A stretch of 10,533 nt of DNA from Bacillota bacterium (GTDB taxonomy: Bacteria; Bacillota_I; Bacilli_A; Acholeplasmatales; Acholeplasmataceae), in contig JAQCDH010000023.1 of NCBI GenBank assembly GCA_027620815.1, positions 1 through 10,533 on the forward strand. Direction: 5' to 3'. Below, in pieces: positions 1 to 6,528 of this stretch; positions within the stretch are counted from its first letter, which is position 1, and every line of letters starts with the position of its first letter. Below the pieces are notes generated by a model. It worked only from the letters and a program-made list of their open reading frames with translations, ran no database searches and was not told the DNA's origin. The position numbers and the translations under genes were made by a program.

Positions 1-511
1 CTTTTTCAATAACAACTGCACCAGCACCATCTCCAAATAAAATGCATGTGTTACGATCAGTATAATCAAGAACGTTAGATAATGTCTCTGCACCGATGAC
101 GAGTGCTTTTCTATATTTAGGTTGTTGAATAAGTGAAGATGCAAGTTCAAGCGCATATACAAACCCAGTGCATGCCGCATTAATATCAAAACTCATGACA
201 TCATGTTCAATGCCTAATAGTCCGGCAACAAAATTAGCAACCGCTGGTGTTTTTTGATTTTCCGTAATCGTTGCAACAATGATAATATCAATTTCACTCG
301 CATCGATATTCGCTTTTTTAAGTGCCTCTTTAGACGCCAAATAAGCCATTTCATGAGTCGTTTCTGTCGTCACTTTACGTCTTTCCTTGATTCCTGTACG
401 TGAGACGATCCATTCATCGGAAGTTTCAACAAGTTTTTCTAAGTCATGATTGGTGATGATCTGATTAGGAACATAATGTCCAGTACCGAGTACTTTAATT
501 GGTAGATTCAT
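1..511 (-). CDS. fabH: Beta-ketoacyl-ACP synthase III (FabH), 3' end cut off by window
   Basis: This enzyme condenses acetyl-CoA with malonyl-ACP to start each round of type II fatty acid synthesis in the cytoplasm. The first 170 residues are visible; the C-terminal part with the catalytic His and Asn lies outside the window. Family signatures seen: SDEWIVSRTGI (31-41), the active-site cysteine in INAACTGF (Cys114), and FGDGAGAVV (159-167). The ATG at 511 is preceded by AGAAAGGG (518-525), a good ribosome binding site. The start overlaps the end of accA by 17 bases in another frame, so fabH is the fifth visible gene of the accBCDA operon and probably translationally coupled. It supplies the step that uses the malonyl-CoA made by the preceding enzymes. 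FabH is clear from the motifs; only its chain-length preference is unknown. Confidence 0.93.
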   Translation of the reverse strand, partial: MNLPIKVLGTGHYVPNQIITNHDLEKLVETSDEWIVSRTGIKERRKVTTETTHEMAYLASKEALKKANIDASEIDIIIVATITENQKTPAVANFVAGLLGIEHDVMSFDINAACTGFVYALELASSLIQQPKYRKALVIGAETLSNVLDYTDRNTCILFGDGAGAVVIEK

Positions 512-1292
512 CTGATACCCTTTCTAAAATGGTTCCCATTTTTCTAAATTTTTCATATCGTGATATTAACAATCTTTTGATCGGTTTACGAGTTAAACTT
601 TCTAATTGTTTTTCTAATTCTTGTGTTAATTGAGAAAGTCCTATTTCCAAATTTTCATGAAGACCAGGACCTTCTTTGATAATCTCATCTATGATATTAG
701 ATGTAATTTTCATGAGTTCAGCAGCTTCTGGTGCACGTTTAGCATCTTTATATAAAATGGATGCGAATCCTTCTGGGGAAAGCACAGAATAGATAGCATG
801 TTCAAACATAAGTATCACATCACCTACGCCAATGGCAAGTGCACCACCTGAACCACCTTCACTTAATACAACAACAATCACAGGCGTTTTTAATCCCATC
901 ATTTCTTTTAAATTATTTGCAATCGCTTGTGCCTGACCTCGTGCTTCTGCACCAACACCTGGATACGCCCCTGGTGTATCGATAAACGTAATAATAGGTC
1001 GCTTGAATTTCTCAGCTTGCTTCATTAACCGTAATGCTTTTCGGTAACCTTCTGGATGAGGCATTCCAAAATTGTGTTTAATTTTATCTTCAGTATCAAT
1101 GCCTTTTTCTTGAGCAATGATCGTCACAGTATGTCCTTTAAATGAAGCAATCCCACCAATAATAGACACATCATCTTTAAACTGTCGATCGCCATGAAGC
1201 TCTAAAAAATCTGGAAATAATTGTTTAATCACACCTCGAGAGGTGATTCTTTTTGGGTGTCTTGCAATTTTTAATTGATCATAGGCTGTCAT
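495..1292 (-). CDS. accA: Acetyl-CoA carboxylase carboxyltransferase subunit alpha
   Basis: AccA pairs with AccD to form the carboxyltransferase that moves CO2 from carboxybiotin on AccB to acetyl-CoA, giving malonyl-CoA. The 265-residue protein has the crotonase-like fold signatures: DTPGAYPGVGAEARGQ (105-120), EGGSGGALAIGVGD (145-158, oxyanion and CoA-binding glycines) and LSPEGFASIL (171-180). It is shorter than the roughly 320-residue E. coli and B. subtilis proteins; the difference is at both ends, as in the compact AccA proteins of many Firmicutes. The ATG at 1292 is preceded by AAGGTGA at a good distance and lies 14 bases inside the end of accD. The stop is TAA, 17 bases inside fabH. 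Subunit identity is secure from sequence and operon position. Confidence 0.97.
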   Translation of the reverse strand: MTAYDQLKIARHPKRITSRGVIKQLFPDFLELHGDRQFKDDVSIIGGIASFKGHTVTIIAQEKGIDTEDKIKHNFGMPHPEGYRKALRLMKQAEKFKRPIITFIDTPGAYPGVGAEARGQAQAIANNLKEMMGLKTPVIVVVLSEGGSGGALAIGVGDVILMFEHAIYSVLSPEGFASILYKDAKRAPEAAELMKITSNIIDEIIKEGPGLHENLEIGLSQLTQELEKQLESLTRKPIKRLLISRYEKFRKMGTILERVSDESTN

Positions 1293-2157
1293 AAATCACC
1301 TTCTGATGGAATTTCAATAGTTGAAATAACGTTTTTCGAATATCTTGACGGTGTAAGACAATATCAACTTGTCCACTTTGGAGTTGAAACTCTGCCGTTT
1401 GAAACCCTTCAGGTAACTCCTCACGAATCGTTTGCTTAATGACACGCGGTCCTGCAAAACCAATAAGTGAAGACATTTCTGCGATATGATAATCTCCTAG
1501 TGATGCAAAACTTGCAGCAACACCACCCGTTGTAGGATGGGTCATCACACTAATGAATACACCACCTTCATCATCTAAATGTTTGATTGCTGCTGAAGTT
1601 TTTGCCATTTGCATTAAAGATAAAATACCTTCTTGCATACGTGCACCACCGGAAGCAGAAAAAATGATGAGCGGTAAATTTTGTTTTGTTGAAAATTCAA
1701 TCAGTCTCGTAACTTTTTCACCAACAACAGAACCCATCGATCCCATCATGAAATGACTGTCTAAAATACCGATGGCACATGGATAACCAACAATAGAAGC
1801 TTTTCCACACACAAACGCTTCATTAATATGAGACGATTTTTGAGCTTGAATAAGTTTTTCTTCATAACTTGGCATACGTAGTGGGTTCGTTGATAATAAA
1901 TGATCAAATAAAGGCTCAAACGTTCCCTCATCAACGGTATACTCGAGACGTGTTTTCGCATCAATTCGAAAGTGGTTTTGACAAACGGGACAAACATGTT
2001 GATTTTTTTTAAGAACTTTTTCATAGAGGGCTGCTTGACAGCTGGAACATTGAACAAAAACCCCTTCTGGTATTTCAATTGGGGTTTGTAGGTCAAGATC
2101 CATTCTTTTTTTAGTTGCACCCTCAAGTTTTCTTTTATGAGCATCTAAAAAGTTCAT
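1279..2157 (-). CDS. accD: Acetyl-CoA carboxylase carboxyltransferase subunit beta
   Basis: AccD is the zinc-containing half of the carboxyltransferase and forms an A2D2 complex with AccA. The 292-residue protein has the N-terminal four-cysteine zinc ribbon (Cys37, Cys40, Cys56, Cys59). The carboxyltransferase core follows with SASGGARMQEG (167-177), PTTGGVAASFA (208-218) and GFAGPRVI (233-240). All four zinc ligands are present, so the subunit looks intact. Length is normal for the family. Its ATG overlaps the accC stop as ATGA, and GGGTGA in the end of accC can serve as ribosome binding site. The 3' end overlaps accA by 14 bases. In E. coli accA and accD are unlinked; here all four subunits sit together, as in streptococci. 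Confidence 0.97.
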   Translation of the reverse strand: MNFLDAHKRKLEGATKKRMDLDLQTPIEIPEGVFVQCSSCQAALYEKVLKKNQHVCPVCQNHFRIDAKTRLEYTVDEGTFEPLFDHLLSTNPLRMPSYEEKLIQAQKSSHINEAFVCGKASIVGYPCAIGILDSHFMMGSMGSVVGEKVTRLIEFSTKQNLPLIIFSASGGARMQEGILSLMQMAKTSAAIKHLDDEGGVFISVMTHPTTGGVAASFASLGDYHIAEMSSLIGFAGPRVIKQTIREELPEGFQTAEFQLQSGQVDIVLHRQDIRKTLFQLLKFHQKVIYDSL

Positions 2158-3512
2158 GCTTTTTCACCCGTTAAAAGATATCTAAATCGTTCAAAAAAAC
2201 TTGTGTCATATTTACCGGCAATAAAATTTTTATTATGCATCAAGACATATAAGTATTCGATGTTGGTTTCAATACCTTCAATTGCAAATTCTTTTAACGC
2301 AATTTGCATTTTTTTAATCGCTTCTTCTCTTGTTTTTCCATGAACAATCAATTTTGCAATCATCGAATCAAAATATGGCGGAATTTGATATCCGACATAT
2401 AAGTGGGTATCCACACGTACACCGAATCCACCTGGTAAGCTCAAATTTTTAATGAGTCCTGGTGATGGTCTAAAATCTAACTTTGGATTTTCTGCTAAAA
2501 TACGGCATTCAATGGCGTGTCCGTTCACTTTCAAGTCAAGTTGTTTAAATGATAATGGTTTTCCCATTGCAACAAGTAATTGTTCTTTCACTAAGTCAAC
2601 ACCTGTAATCATTTCAGTTACTGGATGTTCTACTTGAATACGTGTATTCATTTCAATAAAATAAAAATTTTCTTTATCATCAACTAAAAATTCAAGGGTT
2701 CCAGCATTCACATAATTAATATTTTTAGTAAGTTTGATTGCTGCAGCATTGAGTTTTTTTCTGGTGATTTCAGAAAGCTTGGGTGACGTTGCTTCCTCTA
2801 CCATCTTTTGATGACGACGTTGAAGTGAGCAGTCACGTTCAAATAAGGACACAACATGTCCTTGTTGATCAGCAATCACTTGAATTTCGATGTGTCTAGG
2901 AGATGAAATGTAGCGTTCCATATATAATCGACTATCTCCAAAAGATGCGGATGCCTCAAGTTGCGTTTTTTCAAAAGCTTGTCTGACATCTTGTTCGTGA
3001 TGACAAATTCGCATCCCACGACCACCACCACCTGAAACAGCTTTGATAATCACTGGAAATCCAATTTTTTTTGCCCATTCCACAGCTTGATCAACTGATT
3101 CAATATCACCATCACTACCTTCAATGATAGGAACACCAGCTTGCTTAGCCATTTTTCTAGCATTGGCTTTGTCGCCCATTGCTGTAATGGTTTCAGATTT
3201 TGGACCCACAAATGTGATTGCACAATCTTCAACCATGGACACAAAATCGGCATTTTCAGATAAAAAGCCATAGCCAGGATGGATATAATCACATCCACTT
3301 GCAATGGCCGCACTTAAAACATTATTTTTATTTAAGTATGATTCTGTTGAAGTATTGCCACCAATACAAATGGCTTGATTTGCCATTTTAACATGCATTG
3401 CATCTTGATCAGATTTCGCATAAACAGCAACTGTTTCTAATCCTAATTCATGACATGCTCGAATAATTCTTACTGCGATTTCACCACGATTGGCAATTAA
3501 AACTTTTCCCAT
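2154..3512 (-). CDS. accC: Biotin carboxylase subunit of acetyl-CoA carboxylase
   Basis: AccC uses ATP and bicarbonate to carboxylate the biotin carried by AccB. At 452 residues it has the usual bacterial length. Signatures in order: N-terminal IANRGEIAVRIIRA, HPGYGFLSEN (78-87), the glycine-rich ATP-binding loop SGGGGRGM (160-167), FERDCSLQRRHQK (224-236), and EMNTRIQVEHPVTE (287-300) with the metal ligand Glu287 and catalytic Arg291. The biotin carboxylase C-terminal domain follows, with ECRILAENP near 335-343. This is a stand-alone AccC rather than a fused pyruvate carboxylase, as the chain ends directly after that domain and BCCP is separate. ATG at 3512 follows the accB stop by six bases, with GGAG upstream overlapping the accB end; the TGA stop overlaps the accD start as ATGA. 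Confidence 0.98.
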   Translation of the reverse strand: MGKVLIANRGEIAVRIIRACHELGLETVAVYAKSDQDAMHVKMANQAICIGGNTSTESYLNKNNVLSAAIASGCDYIHPGYGFLSENADFVSMVEDCAITFVGPKSETITAMGDKANARKMAKQAGVPIIEGSDGDIESVDQAVEWAKKIGFPVIIKAVSGGGGRGMRICHHEQDVRQAFEKTQLEASASFGDSRLYMERYISSPRHIEIQVIADQQGHVVSLFERDCSLQRRHQKMVEEATSPKLSEITRKKLNAAAIKLTKNINYVNAGTLEFLVDDKENFYFIEMNTRIQVEHPVTEMITGVDLVKEQLLVAMGKPLSFKQLDLKVNGHAIECRILAENPKLDFRPSPGLIKNLSLPGGFGVRVDTHLYVGYQIPPYFDSMIAKLIVHGKTREEAIKKMQIALKEFAIEGIETNIEYLYVLMHNKNFIAGKYDTSFFERFRYLLTGEKA

Positions 3513-3518
3513 GGACCG

Positions 3519-3947
3519 TTACTCCAAATCAAACAAGGCATCATCAATACCGACAACTTGCCCGTTCATAACGTGAACTTTTAAGATGGTACCATCTTTT
3601 GGAGCAGTAATTTCATTCATGATTTTCATGGCTTCAATTAAGCATAAAACATCACCTTTTTTAACTTTTGAACCCACTTCAACATATGGTTTTGATTTTG
3701 GTGAGCTCGATGCATAAAAGGTTCCAACAAGTGGAGACACAATTGTATTTTCAGCAGATTGAGGTGGTTCTTGTTCTTTTAGGGGAACATGATAGACTGG
3801 ACTTGGTGAAACAACAGGTGCGGGGGCACTTTGATGAGTTTGTTGTTTAGATAATTTGATTGTTGTATCTTCAAAGGTTAACTCTAATTCTGTTAAATTT
3901 GAATTTTCAAAATCTTTGATCATTTTTTGTATTTCTGAGAGTTTCAT
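3519..3947 (-). CDS. accB: Biotin carboxyl carrier protein (BCCP) of acetyl-CoA carboxylase
   Basis: AccB carries covalently bound biotin between AccC and the AccA-AccD carboxyltransferase. The 142-residue protein has an N-terminal helix-rich segment (1-35), a flexible Pro/Ala/Ser/Gln linker (about 37-66), and a C-terminal biotinyl domain (67-142). The biotinylation motif EAMKIMNE puts the acceptor at Lys108. The short insertion SSSPKSKPYVEVG (80-92) before it is the usual thumb region of AccB-type BCCPs, so this is AccB rather than a lipoyl or pyruvate carboxylase domain. It is the first gene of the operon, starting with ATG at 3947 preceded by GAGG. A biotin protein ligase must be supplied elsewhere. 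The promoter and a FabT-like operator lie in the 83 bases upstream. Confidence 0.96.
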   Translation of the reverse strand: MKLSEIQKMIKDFENSNLTELELTFEDTTIKLSKQQTHQSAPAPVVSPSPVYHVPLKEQEPPQSAENTIVSPLVGTFYASSSPKSKPYVEVGSKVKKGDVLCLIEAMKIMNEITAPKDGTILKVHVMNGQVVGIDDALFDLE

Positions 3948-3981
3948 GAGGGCCTCAATTCTAAACTTTTTATATAAAATG

Positions 3982-3994
3982 TTTGATATTCAAA
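3982..3994. promoter_or_regulatory. FabT-like operator palindrome in the acc operon leader
   Basis: The sequence TTTGATATTCAAA has perfect 5-base arms TTTGA/TCAAA around a 3-base centre. The operator described for the MarR-family regulator FabT in Streptococcus pneumoniae has the core TTTGATTATCAAA, with identical arms and spacing. The site sits 14 bases downstream of the predicted -10, where a bound repressor would block initiation or early elongation. FabT is known to repress fatty acid synthesis genes, including acc genes, with long-chain acyl-ACP as co-repressor. No fabT gene is visible here, so the regulator is inferred; in AT-rich DNA part of the match could be chance. Confidence 0.5.
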
Positions 3995-3996
3995 AT

Positions 3997-4029
3997 TTAT
4001 CAACCATATTTTAACATAGTTATTGATAA
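3997..4029. repeat. 7-base inverted repeat flanking the acc -10 element
   Basis: TTATCAA (3997-4003) and TTGATAA (4023-4029) are perfect inverted copies, 19 bases apart, bracketing the predicted -10 hexamer. Each arm also matches part of the FabT-type operator core, so the arms may be secondary half-sites. They are too far apart and have no following T-run to act as a terminator. Confidence 0.4.
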
Positions 4030-4034
4030 GTCAA
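4008..4034 (-). promoter_or_regulatory. Predicted promoter of the accBCDA-fabH operon
   Basis: On the minus strand, TTGACT (4034-4029, -35) is followed after 15 bases by TAAAAT (4013-4008, -10) preceded by TG one base away (TGTTAAAAT), an extended -10. The spacing is shorter than the ideal 17, which the TG extension may offset. Transcription would start near 4001, leaving a leader of about 55 bases before accB. The -35 overlaps the stop codon of the upstream acetyltransferase gene. Assigned by eye from sigma-70/A consensus; no start site was measured. Confidence 0.6.
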
Positions 4035-4558
4035 CTTAAAATCGTTTTCATAAACAACTGTCTTAATGGTGATGGAAGGTGTTTAAATTCAAATTCTCCG
4101 ATAAATTGATATTGATACTTTTTTAAAAGGGATAACATCTTAAAATTATTTGGATGCGTATCGATATAAATACGGTTTCTTCTTAGGTTTTTTGCTTGTT
4201 TTTCAAAAAATTCAAACCAATATTTTGATATTCCTTTTAAAAGATAATCATCATGAATCGCAATTCGATGAATCGTGATGGCAAGGATATCTAAATCCAC
4301 TAAATCTTGATATGCTTCTTCTTTTGAAAGACATAAAGAAGCGATTCCAATAATCTTATCTTGATCGATCATGATATAAGCTTCTTTGTTTTGAATATCT
4401 TTGATAAACGTTTTTCTTGAGGGTTCTATGCCTTGCCACTGATCAACACCATCTACTTTTAAACGTTTTGAAGCTTGTTTGCGAATATTTATAATGTCTT
4501 CTAAATCAGATAACATTGCTTTTCTAATCGTGAATGAGGACACGTAAAGGGAGTGCAT
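4031..4558 (-). CDS. GNAT-family N-acetyltransferase
   Basis: This is a predicted cytoplasmic acetyl-CoA-dependent acyltransferase of 175 residues; the substrate cannot be told from sequence. Numbered from this ATG, beta-1 is SFTIRKAMLSDLEDI (8-22) followed by helix alpha-1. The acetyl-CoA-binding strand and loop are ITIHRIAIHDDYLLKGI (95-111), and the C-terminal motif B region contains IYIDTHPNNFKMLSLLKKY (130-148). The pyrophosphate-binding loop, normally (Q/R)xxGx(G/A), reads LLKGIS and is degenerate at its ends. A GTG directly before this ATG (4561) is an equal candidate start, and a GTG at 4543 would still keep beta-1; no strong Shine-Dalgarno sequence decides between them. The gene overlaps the end of the cyclase-family gene by about 35 bases, so it is the third gene of the zwf unit and probably coupled to it. 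Ends with TGA next to the acc promoter. Confidence 0.82.
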   Translation of the reverse strand: MHSLYVSSFTIRKAMLSDLEDIINIRKQASKRLKVDGVDQWQGIEPSRKTFIKDIQNKEAYIMIDQDKIIGIASLCLSKEEAYQDLVDLDILAITIHRIAIHDDYLLKGISKYWFEFFEKQAKNLRRNRIYIDTHPNNFKMLSLLKKYQYQFIGEFEFKHLPSPLRQLFMKTILS

Positions 4559-5141
4559 CACTTTCTAAGATATAAATCGGGAGCGCTGTAAATCTATATT
4601 TCCCTTGTGGAACATCTTTTAATCGTAATCCTTCGATAATGTAAATGCCTTGATTCATTAACGTTAAATGTGTTTGATGCATCACATCATTACGTTCAAT
4701 CCCCAACGCATCAATACCAACTGCTAATAATTGAGATTCAGCAAGTTTTTTTGCAAGCTCTAATGGCACATAAATAAATTCAGGATTAAATGCGTTTTCA
4801 AATGAATTTCTCGTCTTAAAAAAAACAGTATCTCCTTTTTGAAAAGAGACACCTTCAATGTGCTTAAGTTCGAGACGATCTTTTGCATCTAAGCATTCTA
4901 AAACGATCACGTTTTTATTCAAAAAAGTGGTTGCATCAAATCCTGTAGAAGTTTGTCCATTTGCGTCCATATGCCTTGGAAAATCCATGTGCGTGCCTGT
5001 GTGCATCGGTAAAAAAACATTGGTTTCAAAGATCGCATGCGATGATGTTTGCAGCTGATATGAAATCTTAGGTTTTTTTTCTTCTTTATTTTTATACACT
5101 TGCATGTCTTGATGAATGGGCATTGTTACATCATAAATCAT
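4524..5141 (-). CDS. Cyclase-family metal-dependent hydrolase (kynurenine formamidase-like)
   Basis: The 205-residue protein belongs to the family that includes KynB-type arylformamidases and isatin hydrolase, which hydrolyse amide bonds using Zn or Mn. The defining motif HTGTHMDFPRH is at 47-57, giving metal ligands His47, His51 and Asp53 and the catalytic His57. GIDALGIE (152-159) matches the second conserved block. The N-terminus YDVTMPIHQDMQVY is also typical. No tryptophan catabolic gene is nearby, so a kynurenine role is not supported and I give no gene symbol. Its ATG overlaps the zwf stop as ATGA, which implies coupled translation with G6PDH. That position invites, but does not prove, a role on a related metabolite such as a lactone. 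Stop codon is TAG, inside the downstream acetyltransferase gene. Confidence 0.88.
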   Translation of the reverse strand: MIYDVTMPIHQDMQVYKNKEEKKPKISYQLQTSSHAIFETNVFLPMHTGTHMDFPRHMDANGQTSTGFDATTFLNKNVIVLECLDAKDRLELKHIEGVSFQKGDTVFFKTRNSFENAFNPEFIYVPLELAKKLAESQLLAVGIDALGIERNDVMHQTHLTLMNQGIYIIEGLRLKDVPQGKYRFTALPIYILESDALPLRVLIHD

Positions 5142-6496
5142 AATAATGTTTCACCTGTTTTGTCTTTGATATAAGCGATTAAATCATGATAATCTTTATA
5201 GGTATATATATTTTTTTCCTGTTTTAATACCAAATCAATAATTTGCCAAGATGCTTGAATCTCATCCCACCTAGTAAAAAGCGTTCTATGGTGTTCCATC
5301 ATATCAAGTAATAGTTTTTCATAAGCTTCTGGTAAATTTCCAACACCTAAGTTATCAACATCATAACCAAGCTTAACTTGTTGAACACCTTCACGTAATC
5401 CAGGAACTTTTGCATTTAAAGTCAATTGAAACCCATCTTCAGGAGCAATATTAATGCGTAATCGGTTTGTTGATAGAGGTAAATGCCATTTTCTTTGTTC
5501 AGAGGTTTCTTCAAACTCGATTTCAATAAAAGCATTTTTTTCATCCAAGTTTTTACCAGTAATCATATAAATAGGAACACCTTTAAATCTAGGCGTATTC
5601 ACAAAACCTTTTAGGAATACAAATGTTTCAGTTGTCGAGTTTTTTATAACATTGTCTTCTTCTAAATATCCTTGATATTGACCTAAAACTGTTTCAGAGT
5701 CATCAATGGTGAGTGCTTGAAGTGCAGCAACTTTTTCATTTTTGACATCATCAGAATAATAAGAGATTGGAATATCCATGGTGAGTAAAGAGACAATTTG
5801 TAATACATGAGATTGCATCATATCTCTAAGCGCACCAACTTTATCATAATAGCCAGCACGTGATAATATTCCATCTTTTTCTTTGACATACACAGACATT
5901 TTTTTAATACTACGATTATGCCAAGAATCTTCGATGATACGATTCGCAAATCGAAGCATCATAATATTTTGAATCATTTCTTTGCCTAAGTAATGGTCAA
6001 TACGAAACATTTGACGTTCAGAAAAATGTTTCGATAGTAATGCATTAATACTTTCGGCGCTTAACAAATCTTCACCAAAAGGTTTCTCAAATGCAACAAC
6101 ATCACTGACATCATCTTTTTTCACTAAATGGGCATGGTTTAACCCATCAGTGATGACACCAAATAGTTCAGGACCCACAGCCATATAATATAAACGTTTT
6201 GTTTTTCCATTTAAAAATGAGCGTTGTTTTTCTTTTAAATTTAAGTAATGTAATGGGTCATGGATGTCCATTTCAAGATAATGCAAGCGATCTTTTAAGA
6301 CCGTTTTATTTAAAGGTTGAGTTGTTTTTTCATCCATGTATGTTAAGTATGTATCATCGTTAAAAATACGTCTACCAACAGCAATGACGTGGATGTCATA
6401 TGATTTTTTTATAAGTTCGGTGATTGCAGGTAACAGCTTGCGCGCCGTTAAGTCTCCTGTAGAGCCAAATATTGTAAAGAGGTATGATTGTTTCAC
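5138..6496 (-). CDS. zwf: Glucose-6-phosphate 1-dehydrogenase
   Basis: G6PDH oxidises glucose-6-phosphate to 6-phosphogluconolactone and yields NADPH, the entry step of the oxidative pentose phosphate pathway. The N-terminal Rossmann motif is FGSTGDLTARKL (10-21). EKPFG is at 137-141, the substrate-binding signature RIDHYLGKE at 165-173, and the catalytic histidine is His230 in RDMMQSHVLQ. At 452 residues it is somewhat shorter than the usual 480-500 but has all key motifs and looks functional. The start is a GTG at 6496, chosen because AGGAG lies six bases upstream (6503-6507) and because the glycine-rich dinucleotide-binding loop follows at the normal distance. First gene of a unit with the hydrolase and acetyltransferase; its own promoter lies just upstream. 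Neither 6-phosphogluconolactonase (pgl) nor gnd is recognisable in the window. Confidence 0.96.
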   Translation of the reverse strand: MKQSYLFTIFGSTGDLTARKLLPAITELIKKSYDIHVIAVGRRIFNDDTYLTYMDEKTTQPLNKTVLKDRLHYLEMDIHDPLHYLNLKEKQRSFLNGKTKRLYYMAVGPELFGVITDGLNHAHLVKKDDVSDVVAFEKPFGEDLLSAESINALLSKHFSERQMFRIDHYLGKEMIQNIMMLRFANRIIEDSWHNRSIKKMSVYVKEKDGILSRAGYYDKVGALRDMMQSHVLQIVSLLTMDIPISYYSDDVKNEKVAALQALTIDDSETVLGQYQGYLEEDNVIKNSTTETFVFLKGFVNTPRFKGVPIYMITGKNLDEKNAFIEIEFEETSEQRKWHLPLSTNRLRINIAPEDGFQLTLNAKVPGLREGVQQVKLGYDVDNLGVGNLPEAYEKLLLDMMEHHRTLFTRWDEIQASWQIIDLVLKQEKNIYTYKDYHDLIAYIKDKTGETLL

Positions 6497-6502
6497 AAGT
6501 CA

Positions 6503-6507
6503 CTCCT
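6503..6507 (-). promoter_or_regulatory. Ribosome binding site fixing the GTG start of zwf
   Basis: AGGAG on the minus strand, six bases before the GTG at 6496. It is the reason for preferring a GTG start here. Confidence 0.75.
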
Positions 6508-6517
6508 ATGATGTACT

Positions 6518-6526
6518 ATTATACCA
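6518..6526 (-). promoter_or_regulatory. Extended -10 promoter of zwf
   Basis: TGGTATAAT on the minus strand is a perfect -10 hexamer (6523-6518) with the TG extension. The region 16-17 bases upstream gives only a poor -35 (around GTTACC), as is common for extended -10 promoters. The promoter lies immediately after the stop of the transporter gene. Transcription would start near 6511, leaving a leader of about 15 bases, just enough for the ribosome binding site. Confidence 0.6.
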
Positions 6527-6528
6527 TA

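Noticed and set aside
1553..1756. Plus-strand open frame inside accD
   Set aside because: It lies opposite a clear accD coding sequence with conserved motifs, has no recognisable domain, and is an antisense shadow.
1761..2144. Minus-strand 127-codon open frame
   Set aside because: It is an alternative frame of accD, whose zinc ribbon and carboxyltransferase motifs show the true frame.
2452..3850. Other short open frames in accC/accB (plus 2452-2637 and 3668-3850, minus 3050-3313)
   Set aside because: Each is fully inside accC or accB in another frame or strand and encodes no recognisable protein.
3997..4029. Rho-independent terminator after the GNAT gene
   Set aside because: The stem would be seven AT-rich pairs with a 19-base loop and no T-run behind it; a regulatory role fits better.
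4858..5058. Plus-strand open frame with several cysteines
   Set aside because: Antisense to the cyclase-family gene, over its metal-binding motif; the cysteines arise from complements of conserved codons.
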